Shown here piece by piece: positions 44,100-56,604 of a stretch of DNA of 64,000 bases. The DNA lies in the NCBI GenBank assembly GCA_965153355.1, contig OZ231127.1, forward strand, positions 9,486,001 through 9,550,000, in the 5' to 3' direction. This stretch comes from Flaccisagitta enflata (lineage: Eukaryota; Chaetognatha; Sagittoidea; Aphragmophora). Made by a program: the position numbers and the translations under genes. Positions within the stretch are counted from its first letter, which is position 1; each line of letters begins with the position of its first letter. The notes under the pieces were generated by a model. The model was given only the letters and a program-made list of their open reading frames with translations, was not told the DNA's origin and ran no database searches.

Positions 44100-44905
44100 A
44101 GTACAAATCACCTCTGATTTTAATAGCTCAGCAATTGCATTAGGACAAAAAGAAATGGGATTGAAAATTGAAGCAGTAATAGATTGAAAGCAAACAAAGG
44201 ACTGAAATTGAAAGAGAAATAAGAGAGAATGAGTAGAGAAGTAAACATCACTTGGTCCCCTGGAGAAACGAGTGAAACAGGCTGTTTCGGGAATTTATAC
44301 ATGGCTTGAATATGAGCCCAAGCGATATTAAATGCTAAATTATATTCAAGTGAAGTGTTTTCTAGTCATTCATAGCCAAAATAATCCTTTGGTTAATTTT
44401 TTTGTTCAAAAAAATAGAGTTAAGAATATCAGAATTGAAGAAGCTTAGAAGTTAGGGTTGTCATGGCCCAACCAGGTAGCGTTGAGTCGAGTTGAGTAAG
44501 CCCTTATATCTCCAAAGCCTGGTGCTTCCGTATCTGTTTTCGTTTTCATTCCACGACGACGCCCATAGATGCCATAAAAAAAGAAACAGCATATGACTTT
44601 GCAAAAGCTACAACCAAATTGTTGCGAGGAATGTCGCACATTTTGCGTGTTCCCTTTATTGGATATCTATTAGCGCATGTCTTTACCCGTTTTTGTCCAC
44701 GAGGGAATATCATTCCGAGGGGACTACTGTATAATTTAAGGCGGGTGGGTGTCGTCGTCGTTGTTGTCGTCGTTGTCGTCGTTGTTGTCATTGTCACAGA
44801 CACACAGATTTTAAAAAATGGATTACTTTTTTATGCTTTTACCGATTTGGTTCATATTAGGTGGGAAGTTGTACTAGGGTAAGGCGCTTCACATCCTATC
44901 CAATT
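44100..44905. other. No gene seen; short GTC/GTT tract at 44750-44800
   Basis: Mixed-composition DNA without conserved frames or repeats shared with other parts of the window. Confidence 0.4.
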
Positions 44906-44909
44906 TTTG

Positions 44910-45620
44910 TTATCCGACAAACCCAACTGGCCCGACCAGCCTACTGGCTTAAAAGTGAAAAACATGCATAACTTTGGCATTTTTCAACCAATTTGTTTGA
45001 AATTTGGTATGGAGTCTCTAAATGAAACAACTCTACATATGTATGTGATTTATATGCATTTGAGCATGCTAACCGGCCAAACCAGCTTACCACCCCACCA
45101 GCCTAACAGCCTAAAAGTGAAAAACATGCATAACTTGGTCATTTTTCATGTTATTGGGTTGAAACTTGGTATGGAATCTCTAAATGGAAGAACTCAACAT
45201 ATGCACACTATTTGTCCTGTCAAACCAGCCTACCATCCAACCATCCTACCAGCCTACCAGCCTAAAAGTGAAAAATGTGCATATCTTTGGCATTTTTCAA
45301 CCAATTTGGTTGAAATTTGGTATGGAGTTTCTAAATAGAACACATGTATGTGATTCATTTGCATTTGAGCATGCTAACCTGCCAAACCGACCTACCATCC
45401 AACCAGCCTACGGGCCTAAAAGCAAAAAACTTTATTTGGACATTTTTCAACTAATTTGGTTGAAACTTGGTATGGAGTTTCTAAATGGAAGAACTCAACA
45501 TATGCACACTATTTATCCTGTCAAACCAGCCTACCAACCAACCAGCCTACTAGCCTAAAAGTGAAAAACGTGCATAACTTTGCCATTTTTCAACTGATTT
45601 GCTTGAAACTTTTTATAAAG
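44910..45620 (+). repeat. 140-160 bp satellite, five units
   Basis: Each unit contains CCTAAAAGTGAAAAACATGC, TTTGGCATTTTTCAACCAAT, TTGGTATGGAGT and GAAGAACTCAACATATGCAC. Unit starts fall near 44951, 45113, 45264, 45418 and 45557. Frames stay open within units, but phase changes between them, so a protein is unlikely. Confidence 0.85.
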
Positions 45621-46396
45621 ACTCTAAATAGAAAGATTTATAGTTCAAACAAACTTATAGGGTTAGCGATCTTTTGGTCATAGCAATCTTATGGAATTGG
45701 TGATCTTTAACCCCCCTCCGTGGTGGACCCAATTACTGTTCAGACTTTTTACAATGGCTGAAGTCGCCACTTGCAAGAATTTATCAAAATTTCATGTCAT
45801 CTCCTATTGGAGCGAATGGCGATTCATGGAAATTGTAAGAGAACTTCTGTCTCTTGAAAGATGCCCTTAGTCTTTGCGCGAAAACTTGCTGAAAGGTAAA
45901 AAAAAATTAGTGAATATACATTTATGACAAATACAGCAAGCATATGTTAAACTGGTATTAGTTACCGTGAATGACACACTAACTGTTCTTCTTTATCGTA
46001 AAAGTCGTAATGCTGTTTCTTATTATATTGGTTATGAAGTTAGCGTTTTTTTTCGTAGTTGGGCCTTTTCCTAGTACTTATTTTGGCAATGCCGTTCAAT
46101 GCATTTTTTAATGAAAATGATCAATTTCCCTTCTTACCCGATTAAAAAATGTGCTTCTAGTCTTTTTTGGCAAAACTTGTACATTGATTAGCTCAAGAAA
46201 AGAGAGGAGGTGATCGCAAAAAAAGTAGGCAGAAACATCCAAAAGGGCGATTTTTTGAATTTTCAGTCGCAAGGACATAAAATAAGAAAAAGTTTATGTC
46301 ACGAGGTATCAAATGAAAGCCCTTGCAATACTGCATCGACTCGTACCGGTCATTAGGGGTTTGGGGAAAAAATTTTTTTTTCGTTTACATTGCTAG

Positions 46397-46397
<1 letters not shown>
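45621..46397. other. No gene seen
   Basis: AT-rich, with no repeats shared elsewhere in the window and no frame above background. Confidence 0.4.

Positions 46398-46474
<77 letters not shown>
46398..46474 (+). repeat. (AG)n microsatellite
   Basis: Pure AG ending exactly where a GGGCAGCGG element starts; AG-rich sequence resumes on the other side (47183-47370). Confidence 0.95.
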
Positions 46475-46476
<2 letters not shown>

Positions 46477-47182
46477 ACCAGTCGCCCAAGGGCAATATGT
46501 GGTCAGCGAGACCCGTTGCCCTGCTCCATATGTTGGTGATTGTAGGTGATGGGTAGCAGGGCAGCGGCCCCGAAGGGGACAATGTCCTGTAGAACACAGG
46601 GGGACTTTTGTTCGTCCGTCTGTCCGTCCGTGTGGGCCTGGAGGCTGGGATTTGAGCCTGGAGGCTGGGATTTGAGCCTGGAGGCTGGGATTTTAGCCTG
46701 GAGGCTGGGATTTTAGCCGGGAGGCTGGGATTTGAGCCTGGAGGCTAGGATTTGAGTCTCAAGGCTAGGATTTGAGCCTCTAGGCTAAAATTTAAGCCCC
46801 GAGGCTAGGATTTGAGCCACGAGGCTGGGATTTGAGCCACGAGGCTGGGATTTGAGCCACAAGGCTGGGATTTGAGCCTCAAGGCTGGGATTTGAGCCTC
46901 AAGGCTGGGATTTGAGCTTAAAGGATGGAATTTGAGCCTCGAGGCTGGAATTTGAGCCTCGAGGCTGGAATTTGAGCCTCCAGGCTGGAATTTGAGCCTC
47001 CAGGCTAAGATTTGAGCCTCAAGGTTGGGATTTGAACCTCAAGGCTGGGATTTAAACCTTGAGGCTGGAAATTGAGCCTTGAGGCCAGGATTTGAGCCTT
47101 GAGGCCAGGATTTGAGCCTCGAGGCCAGGATTTGAGCCTAAAGGCAGGGGGGGACGCACGTCCCCTTCGGGGCCGCTGCCCA
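46475..47182 (-). mobile_element. GGGCAGCGG-family element with 20-bp minisatellite, in an AG tract
   Basis: Minus-strand 5' end TGGGCAGCGGCCCCGAAGGG (47163-47182). Its inverse is at 46557-46580, followed by a GTCCTGTAGAAC hairpin and a CCGT-like run; the 3' end is GGTCTCGCTGACCAC. The core is about 25 minisatellite units (46632-47140). AG-rich repeats flank both sides, consistent with insertion into a microsatellite. Confidence 0.75.
46632..47140. repeat. 20-bp hairpin minisatellite, longest array
   Basis: About 25 units close to GGCTGGGATTTGAGCCTCRA; GAGGCT and AGCCTC pair within and between units. Confidence 0.9.
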
Positions 47183-47284
47183 AAAGAGAGTAAAAGAGAG
47201 TAAAAGAGAGTAAAAGAGTAAAAGAGAGAGTAAGAGAGAGTAAGAGAGAGTAAGAGAGAGTAAGAGAGTAAAAGAGAGTAAAAG

Positions 47285-47315
<31 letters not shown>

Positions 47316-47322
47316 AAGAGAG

Positions 47323-47353
<31 letters not shown>

Positions 47354-47370
47354 GAGAGAAAGAAAGAAGG
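47183..47370 (+). repeat. GTAAAAGAGA / AG-rich repeat
   Basis: Starts as 10-12 bp GAGAGTAAAA units and degenerates to AG. Likely the right part of the tract interrupted by the preceding element. Confidence 0.85.
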
Positions 47371-47606
47371 AAAAGACGGGAAAAAATTTTTTCAGCGTTT
47401 CTTGTGAAAATATTGTAAATTTACCGGATTTTTCCCTCAGGTTACCAAAGTTACCAGATTTTTGCCCTTAGTTACCAAAGTTACCAGATGATTTCCTCAT
47501 AAGTTACCGGACAGGTTACTAAGTTACCAGGTACCTTTCTAGGTTACCAGAGGACCCTCCCAAGTTACCAGATCTGGTAACCTAGTTACCAACTTGGCCA
47601 CTGAGG

Positions 47607-47793
47607 ATTGGAGCCTCGTGGCTGGGATTTGAGCTATGAGGCTGGGATTTGAGCTATGAGGCTGGGATTTGAGCTTTGAGGCTGGGATTTGAGCTTTTGG
47701 GCTGGGATTTGAGCCTAAAGGCTAGGATTTGGGCTTTCAGACTAGGATTCGAGGACCGACAGAGCGGGGTGTAGAGTCACGTAGCACGCGATT
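47607..47793. repeat. 20-bp minisatellite remnant joined to AGTCGCG-family stub
   Basis: Seven or eight minisatellite units (47607-47750) run into the 5' stub of a minus-strand AGTCGCG element (47755-47793, ATCGCGTGCTACGTGACT start). Segmental copy A has the more complete element here (4455-4573). Confidence 0.7.
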
Positions 47794-49118
47794 AAAAAAG
47801 CTGAGTTCAAAACTTTTTAAAGGCGCGTACATAATCTTCTCATTCTTCAAATATAATAAAAGAATACTCAAACTTCTAGTTTCAATTCTAATTCACAGTT
47901 TTCAGATTACTTTGCCATTTGAAATAACAGAAATCATAAACTGCAACATGCAAATGTGGTTCCAAAAGCTTATTTTACCTCTCCCCTATTTCATCTTTCA
48001 GGACAAGCCATCCCTGTTCGAAAAGCGACGCTGAGCGCTGTGCCAGAACCAGAACCATTGTGATTTCAACACCCCTCTTCGCTTTAGCGGTCTCAGCCTC
48101 CACCGTGTTGCCTAGCTGTGATAGGTAGGAAAAAATGACTCAGCATAGCGACCTATTCTAGGGTGTTTTATACACCTAGACGGATGTTTTTATACACGAG
48201 ACAAAAAATTCTGTTGGGATTTTTTGGAGAAAACGCCGTATAATGATGTAAAATGCTGTAAAAATGGCATTTTTTTAGTTACATGCGCGCAGAAATAGTG
48301 ACTCTAGTCAGAAAATGGTCTAACAATGTTCATTTTGTACTGAGACACACTCATGCAACAACTCAAGTCAAGCAGATATCATTCAGTATCATTTCAAACC
48401 ATAAAAGGCCGTAAAATGCCGTAAAAATGGCATTTTTTACTATTTTGTGAATTTTAAAGGCTTAAAAAGAGCGAGTCTAGTCAGAAAATGGTCAAATAAT
48501 ATTTAGTTGGCATTGAGACACACTCCTGCAAAAGTTCAAGTCAAGCAGACATCTTCTCATATCATTTTTTGCCGTAAAATACCATAAAATTGACATTTTT
48601 AAGCATTTTTTGGGTGACACACTCCCATAAAGCACAACATTTACTTAAAAACTTCCAGAAAAATGGTTGTAGGGCTTAAGACAAACTTATATGAAAATTC
48701 TTAAAATATAATACTGCTATTTGGTCCTTTTTTTATACCGTAAAAGGCCATAATATGCCGTAAAATAAGAATTTTTTGTAGTTTTTTGGTTTTTTTCTTT
48801 GCTCAAACAACTGCTCTACTTGTCAGAAGTTATCAAAACAATGATGATTCGATGCTAAGACACATTCATGCAAAAATCTTAATCAATTTGTTGTCATTCA
48901 GTGTCACATCATGCCGTAAAAATGCCATTTAAACAGCATTTTATGGCATTTCATAAGTTTCAAGCATGACTCAATCAAAACATTTTGTTTTGAAACCTTG
49001 AGATAAGTATGTCCTAAGCCCCAATACCCATTTTTTGGCTGTTATCAAGTGAATGCTGTGCTATATGAGAGAGTAACACCCAAAAACAGCTAAAAAATAC
49101 CATTTAAATGACATTTTT

Positions 49119-49282
49119 AGTCGCGGACACGCGACTCTACACTTTGCTGTGTCGGTCGGTAGGTCGGTAGGTTGGTCTGTCAGTCCGTCCATCCGTCCAT
49201 CACGTTTTTGAATTGCGAGCAGTTTTTGCATTACTGCTCCTGCCCAACCGTCCGCGACTGGATTGCCGTGTATCCGGCCTTG
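49119..49282 (+). mobile_element. Short AGTCGCG-family element, AGTCGCGGAC subtype
   Basis: Starts AGTCGCGGACACGCGACT after TTTTT, then CTCTACACTTTGCTGTGTCGG, a short core, GTCCGCGACTGGATTGCCG and the end CCGGCCTTG. It lies within a foldback arm copy. Confidence 0.85.
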
Positions 49283-49597
49283 TTATGGCACAGCAACACT
49301 AAAGACAACAAATTGATCAAAATTTTTGCATGAATGTGTCTTAGCATCAAATCATTATTGTTTTGATAAGTTCTGACAAGTGGAGCAATTGTTTGAACAA
49401 AAAGAAAAAAGAACCTACAAAAAATTCCCATTTAACGGCATATTACGGCCTTTTACGGTATAACAGAAAGACCAAATAGAAGTATTATATTTAAAAAAAA
49501 TTTTCATATTAGTTTGTCTTAAGCCCTAAGACCATTTTAATGGCAATTTGTGAATGTTGTGCTTTATGGGAGTGTGTCACCCAAAAAAAATACTTAA

Positions 49598-49724
49598 CAA
49601 GGCCATATACACGGCAGCATTAGTCGCGGACGGGTGGGCAGGAGTGGAAAACCTCAAAAAAGAGCTTTATTACCAACTGACGGACCGACAGAAAAGTGGC
49701 TTATAGAGTCGCGTGTCCGCGACT
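49598..49724 (-). mobile_element. Short AGTCGCG-family element, AGTCGCGGAC subtype
   Basis: On the minus strand AGTCGCGGACACGCGACT, CTATAAGCCACTTTTCTGTCGG, GTCCGCGACTAATGCTGCCG and the end GGCCTTG. Same subtype as 49119-49282 but with a different core and tail, and opposite strand. Confidence 0.85.
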
Positions 49725-49899
49725 AAAAATGATCTCGACGGAAGTAAACGCGGACGTGTGTTGTCTCGATGTGGCGCTCTGCACGCGTCGAAGCGCCGGA
49801 GTATACATGTGCATAGCATCCGACAGACTAGGAGGGGATCAAACCAGCTGTAAAGTTGTCGTAGAAGGTATATAATTGACTGGAAATTCATACCGAAAG

Positions 49900-50115
49900 C
49901 CGGATGCAAGACCGTTGAAAGGTCAAAGGTCAAAACATGCTTACATGCTCTTGGATTGCTATCTCGTCAAATAGTCAAAGGTCAAAACAGGCTTACACAC
50001 TCTTTGATTGCTATCTTGTCAAATAGTCAAAGGTCAAATAGTCAAAGGTCAAAACATGCTTAGACACTCTTGGATTGCTCTTGGATTGCTCTTGGATTGC
50101 TATGTTCTCAAAGTT
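49900..50115 (+). repeat. AAAGGTCAAA tandem repeat in foldback centre
   Basis: Units of about 70 bp contain CAAAGGTCAAAACATGCTTA and CTCTTGGATTGCTAT. At 49919-49931 AGGTCAAAGGTCA forms a DR1 arrangement, the consensus bound by RXR/HNF4-type nuclear receptors in animals. Confidence 0.7.
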
Positions 50116-51299
50116 GTTTAGGGTGAAATTGAGTTTTAGTTTAAGCTTTTATTTTTTTTTCCATTCCTCGCAGAAATTTGGTTCAAGCCAAAGTCCATGC
50201 ACAACGAATGGGCCTGACACTGATTCCCCCCAGCTTCAAACAATTCACCCTTCTAGGAAGTCTCTCTAGAACTTCTACCCTAATACCCATTTTCTGGCTG
50301 TTATCAATTGAATGCTGTGCGATATGCCATTTCGATGATATTTTTACAGCATGATGCAACGCTGAATGACAACAAATTGATTAAAATTTTTGCATGAATG
50401 TGTCTTAGCATCAAATCATCATTGTTTTGATAAGTTCTGACAAGTGGAGCAGTTGTTTGAGCAAAAAAAAACCAAAAAACTACAAAAAATTCCCATTTTA
50501 TGGCATATTACGGCCTTTTACGGTATAATAAAAAGACCAAACAGCAGTATTGTATTTTAAAAAATGTTCACATAAGTTTGTCTTAAGCCCTTAGACCATC
50601 TTTCTGGCAATTTTCAAGTGAATGTTATGCTATATGGGAGTGTGTCACCCAAAAAATGCTTAAAAATGCCAATTTTACGGCGTTTTACGGCGAAAAATGG
50701 TATGAGAAGATGTCTGCTTGACTTGAACTTTTGCAGGAGTGTGCCTCAAAGCCAACTAAATATTTTTTGACCATTTTCTGACTAGACTCGCTCTTTTTAA
50801 GCCCATGAAATTCACAGAATAGTAAAAAATGTCATTTTTACGGCATTTTACGACTTTTTACGGTATGAAATGATACTGGATGATGTCAGCTTGACTTGAG
50901 TTGTTGCAAGAGTGTGTCTCAGTACAAAATGAACATTGTTTGATCATTTTCTTATTAGAGTCACTGTTTTTGAGTGCATGTAACTAAAAAAATGCCATTT
51001 TTACGGCATTTTACGACTATTTACGGCGTTTTCTCTAAAAAATCCCAACAGAATTTTTTGTCTCATGCATAGTAACATCCATCTAGGTGTATATAACACC
51101 CTAAAATAGGTCGCTATGCTGAGTCATTTTTTCCTACCTATCACAGCTAGGCAACACGGTGCCTCATTGCCCAAATACTTTATGAGCCCTTATACTATTG
51201 TTTAGAAATGAATATCTATGGAGGCCAAAATGAAGCCGTTTTTTAGGGGACTTGAAGAACTTAGTCTAGAATCTGCATCCGATTAGAACTTCTGTAGTT

Positions 51300-53340
<2,041 letters not shown>

Positions 53341-55737
53341 ATGGCGGCTGTGGAGCTTCCTTTGAGTCTTAATTCTCCGAACAGTTTGTACCGACAGACG
53401 GATTCACTTTACCGTCAATCCGGAAGTCCGTCGATTCGTCAATCCGGCGCCGCGGAGAAGCTGTTTGGGCGCCAGAAGTCCGTCTCGGTCGTGTCGGCGT
53501 CGACGTCGGCGGCAGCGGCCGCAGCGGTCGCGTTCTCGGCGTCTCTGTCGACGCCCGGAAGCGCCTCCGATCTGCTCTCTCTCACTGAACAATCCCAACA
53601 CCATCATCATCAACAACATCAACATCAACAGCAACAAAGACAAATTTCCTCGATCTCCGTGTCTCCGCTGCCTTCTTCCTCATCCTCTCCGTTTTGCGGT
53701 CTGGCAGGACTTCAAGCCCAGGCAAGTCTCACTCCAACGGGACTCAAAAGGACACACCTCGCCGTTGAAGGATCTTCTTTTCCCTCCTCCTCCTCCTCCT
53801 CTTCCTCCTCTTCCTCTTCCTCCTCTTCAACCGTGCCTTCAAATGCTTCGACTTCGAGTCATAACCAACAACTCAACATTCCATCGACTAAGGAGTCGGC
53901 CAACCTTAATGACTGTGTACAACAACAGCAGCAACAGCAACAGCAACAGCAACATCAATTCCAGCAGCAGCATCATCATCAACCGATGGATTATTCGACA
54001 GTCGACATCATGGAGACGCCGACTTCGGTGATCCTGCAGCATCCGCTGCAAGCGTCCGCCAAAATGATGACGCTGCAGCAATCTCAACAACAACAGCAAC
54101 ATCAACAACAGCAACATCAACAACAGCATCAAAAGACATTACCTCCTTTGCCTCAAATGGCATGGACGTCGACGACGACATGTTCTAAACCTCCCGCTTG
54201 TCCTTCAACATCTTCGTCAGCGGCAACTGCAGCAACCACATCATCATCATCATCAACATGCTCGTCAACCGCATCCCCTTCCATCAATTGCGGCAGTTGG
54301 CCTTCAGCCGCCAAACAAGTTTCCCGTAAAATTCGTAATCCGAAACTCAAGCTTAAGATCGCTCCTTTGCGGCAACTGTCTTTGTGTCAACAACGGATGG
54401 ACGAGCTCTCCTCACCTTCAGCATCTTCCTCCGCTTACCCATCCTCACCCGCGTTGATGAATCTCGATTCCCCATGTGTCGATCAAAACAATGTTCATCT
54501 TGGTCCCATTTGCGAATCGCCGCTTCAAGAGGCGGCAGGTGGTTGTCCCTTGCAGCAACAACAACAACAACATCAACAGCAACCACAGCATCATTTCAAT
54601 CCTCCTCAGACGTATCACAATCATCGCCGGAATCGCATCGGCGCGCTTCAGATGCGCGCTGGAACGCCGCCTAAAAGCGCGCCGCCTTCCGTGGCCTCTA
54701 CGCCGGTCTACTTCCCTTCAGCAACATCATCCCCTTCAGCAGCGGCAGCAGCATCTCCGTCGACGTTTTGGCAGCAGCCGCTTCCGCAGCACGATGACGC
54801 GTCGGCCCACAGTATCGAGAACGCGGTGGCGTCGAGGGTGTTGCCAAATGTGTATCTGGGAAGTGAAACGGACGCGGCAGATTTAGACTACCTCAGAACC
54901 TCCAACATCACTCACGTGTTGAACGTCTCCACTCACATTCCTTGTTTCCACGAGAATCTGGACGTTTCCGCTTTGAAGTCGACGACAACGACGACGTCGA
55001 CGACCACCACCACCTCGACGAAGCAAAGAGAAAGAAGTGAATCACCGACGAACCGTTTGAGTGACGACATCACCGACCCAGTTGATGACGCTCCTTCAGA
55101 TGAGAAGACGAACGCAAAAGACTACCGATCGCCCATCTCATCTTGTTCCTCTTCTTCTTTTTCTTCCTCCTCCTCTTCCTCCTCCTCCTCCTCCTCCTCC
55201 CCACCGTCGACATCCACCTCCTGGCCGGGTCTCAAGTACAAACGCCTCGCGGCTTCCGACAACGCCTCTCAGAACTTGGCGCAGTATTTCCTCGAAGCCT
55301 TCCGCTTCATCGACGAGGCGCTGCGGTCAAAATCGGCGATTCTCATCCACTGTCAAGCCGGCATCTCCAGATCCTCCACCATCCTCATCGCTTTCATCAT
55401 GTATCGATCTTCGTTATCCATGCTGCAGGCTTACAAGTTTGTCAAATCCAAGCGCAACATCATCTCGCCTAATCTCAATTTCATGGGACAATTGCTCGAG
55501 TTTGAGCAAAAACTGCAACGAGGCGAGATCGCGAGAGAAGGAAGTGGAAATGCTGCTGGAGGCTGTGGTAGAGACGGAAGCGGAAGATCATCATCGGATC
55601 AAGTCGTCGACGGACTACTTGGCGACGAATTGGCGGCGTTTGCGATGGCGTCGACGACGACGACGCCTTCGGAAGTGTCGATGTCTTCGGGTGAAGATGA
55701 CGACGATGATGCGGACGACCGCTTTGAGTCGGTGTAG
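53341..55737 (+). CDS. DUSP10: DUSP10/puckered-type MAP kinase phosphatase, copy B
   Basis: A 798-residue paralogue of the 7089 gene. The phosphatase domain (about 500-730) has general acid Asp640, HCQAGISRSS with Cys671 and Arg677, and the ISPNLNFMGQLLEFE block; its folded parts are identical in sequence to copy A. Nearly all differences lie in Ser, Gln/His and Thr tracts, plus scattered substitutions such as Gln to Pro and Leu to Ser inside the domain insert and Thr to Ala just after GEI. The docking-type motif RKIRNPKLKL is at 329-338. The ATG has the same AAAATGG context. No stop, frameshift or lost catalytic residue, so both copies are probably active. Expected role: JNK/p38 inactivation, cytoplasmic and/or nuclear. 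Confidence 0.93.
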   Translation: MAAVELPLSLNSPNSLYRQTDSLYRQSGSPSIRQSGAAEKLFGRQKSVSVVSASTSAAAAAAVAFSASLSTPGSASDLLSLTEQSQHHHHQQHQHQQQQRQISSISVSPLPSSSSSPFCGLAGLQAQASLTPTGLKRTHLAVEGSSFPSSSSSSSSSSSSSSSTVPSNASTSSHNQQLNIPSTKESANLNDCVQQQQQQQQQQQHQFQQQHHHQPMDYSTVDIMETPTSVILQHPLQASAKMMTLQQSQQQQQHQQQQHQQQHQKTLPPLPQMAWTSTTTCSKPPACPSTSSSAATAATTSSSSSTCSSTASPSINCGSWPSAAKQVSRKIRNPKLKLKIAPLRQLSLCQQRMDELSSPSASSSAYPSSPALMNLDSPCVDQNNVHLGPICESPLQEAAGGCPLQQQQQQHQQQPQHHFNPPQTYHNHRRNRIGALQMRAGTPPKSAPPSVASTPVYFPSATSSPSAAAAASPSTFWQQPLPQHDDASAHSIENAVASRVLPNVYLGSETDAADLDYLRTSNITHVLNVSTHIPCFHENLDVSALKSTTTTTSTTTTTSTKQRERSESPTNRLSDDITDPVDDAPSDEKTNAKDYRSPISSCSSSSFSSSSSSSSSSSSSPPSTSTSWPGLKYKRLAASDNASQNLAQYFLEAFRFIDEALRSKSAILIHCQAGISRSSTILIAFIMYRSSLSMLQAYKFVKSKRNIISPNLNFMGQLLEFEQKLQRGEIAREGSGNAAGGCGRDGSGRSSSDQVVDGLLGDELAAFAMASTTTTPSEVSMSSGEDDDDDADDRFESV

Positions 55738-55741
55738 ACCC

Positions 55742-55833
55742 GAAGGAAGGAAGGAAGGAAGGAAGGAAGGAAGGAAGGAAGGAAGGAAGGAAGGAAGGAA
55801 GGAAGGAAAGAAGGAAGGAAGGGAGAAAGGAAG
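55742..55833 (+). repeat. (GGAA)n in proximal 3'UTR, copy B
   Basis: Starts four bases after the stop codon and is about 30 bp longer than in copy A. Confidence 0.95.
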
Positions 55834-56109
55834 GAAAAACCTGGTGCTGTTGTTGCTAGAGTGTCTGTGAATGCGTGTGCCTTGTTGAAATGTACGCCTG
55901 TCGGAAGAGACGTCTTGTTAAAAAAAACCCTAATTACGAAAAGAATTACAAAAATTATTTGGTGATTTTGGTGGTGATGTATAGCTCAAAGATTGGATGT
56001 AAGGAAAGACCGCAATGGAGATTATGAACTGACTTTGTAGAACAATGGAATGTGATCATGAGAAAAGTTAGTGTGAATATAGAAAACATTGCGAAAACAA
56101 CAATATCAA

Positions 56110-56122
56110 CAACAACAACAAT

Positions 56123-56205
<83 letters not shown>

Positions 56206-56235
56206 CTACAACTACAACAACAACAACAACAACAT
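56110..56235 (+). repeat. (CAA)n tract in 3'UTR, copy B
   Basis: CAA triplets with ATA, TCA and CTA interruptions not all shared with copy A. Confidence 0.95.
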
Positions 56236-56598
56236 TTTACGCGGTTACAGGGAATCAAATTCAAAGGTCCGGTCCTGACGGGTTTCTCATGCATGTTGTT
56301 GTTTCATATTTACCCCCCTCGTCCAACCCTTTTAATCCCCAACCCCCATCCCTCCCTTCCAATCTAACCCCCACTCCTCCACTATTTATCTCCTGGCAAA
56401 TTGTTCGTGTTTCCTCCATGAACCCCCATCATCCCTTAAATCCCTCGTATTCAACATTTCCTCATGCTTAAATTTAAAATGTGCCTTTTTATTGGAGAAA
56501 AAAAAACAAACAAAACAACCAACATCATACAAACAAACTTTCGAATCTTTCGCGTATTACAATACCATATGTCATTTCATTAAATTATTCTTATTGCT

Positions 56599-56604
56599 AA
56601 TAAA
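56599..56604 (+). other. Candidate poly(A) signal AATAAA, copy B
   Basis: Same hexamer and context as 10303-10308. Confidence 0.5.

Larger units (their letters stand above)
41527..47605. mobile_element. CTCAGTGGCCAA-ended element, right member with nested load
   Basis: Left end CTCAGTGGCCAACACTGAAT at 41527, right end ACTTGGCCACTGAG at 47592-47605, with GTTACCAG repeats beside both (41555-41630, 47438-47590). It is followed by GATTGGAG (47606-47613), identical to the octamer before 39190. It contains the hAT elements 41645-41983 and 42728-44023, AGTCGCG elements, a 140-160 bp satellite and a GGGCAGCGG element. No transposase is recognisable. Confidence 0.45.
48097..51165. mobile_element. Foldback transposon, about 0.85-kb inverted arms, 4-bp target duplication
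   Basis: The element 48101-51161 (3061 bp) begins CACCGTGTTGCCTAGCTGTG and ends with the inverse. Arms about 48101-48950 and 50325-51161 are inverted copies dense in ATGCCGTAAAA motifs. CCTC flanks both sides, and copy A has a single CCTC at 4877-4880. The middle holds a third, direct copy of part of the right arm (about 49009-49597), two AGTCGCG elements and a unique segment (49725-50280). No transposase frame. The superfamily is undetermined. Confidence 0.9.

Noticed and set aside
44907-45338. 143-residue frame with internal repeats as a real gene
   Set aside because: It covers satellite units whose spacing (139-162 bp) is not a constant multiple of three, so the frame is not maintained across the array.
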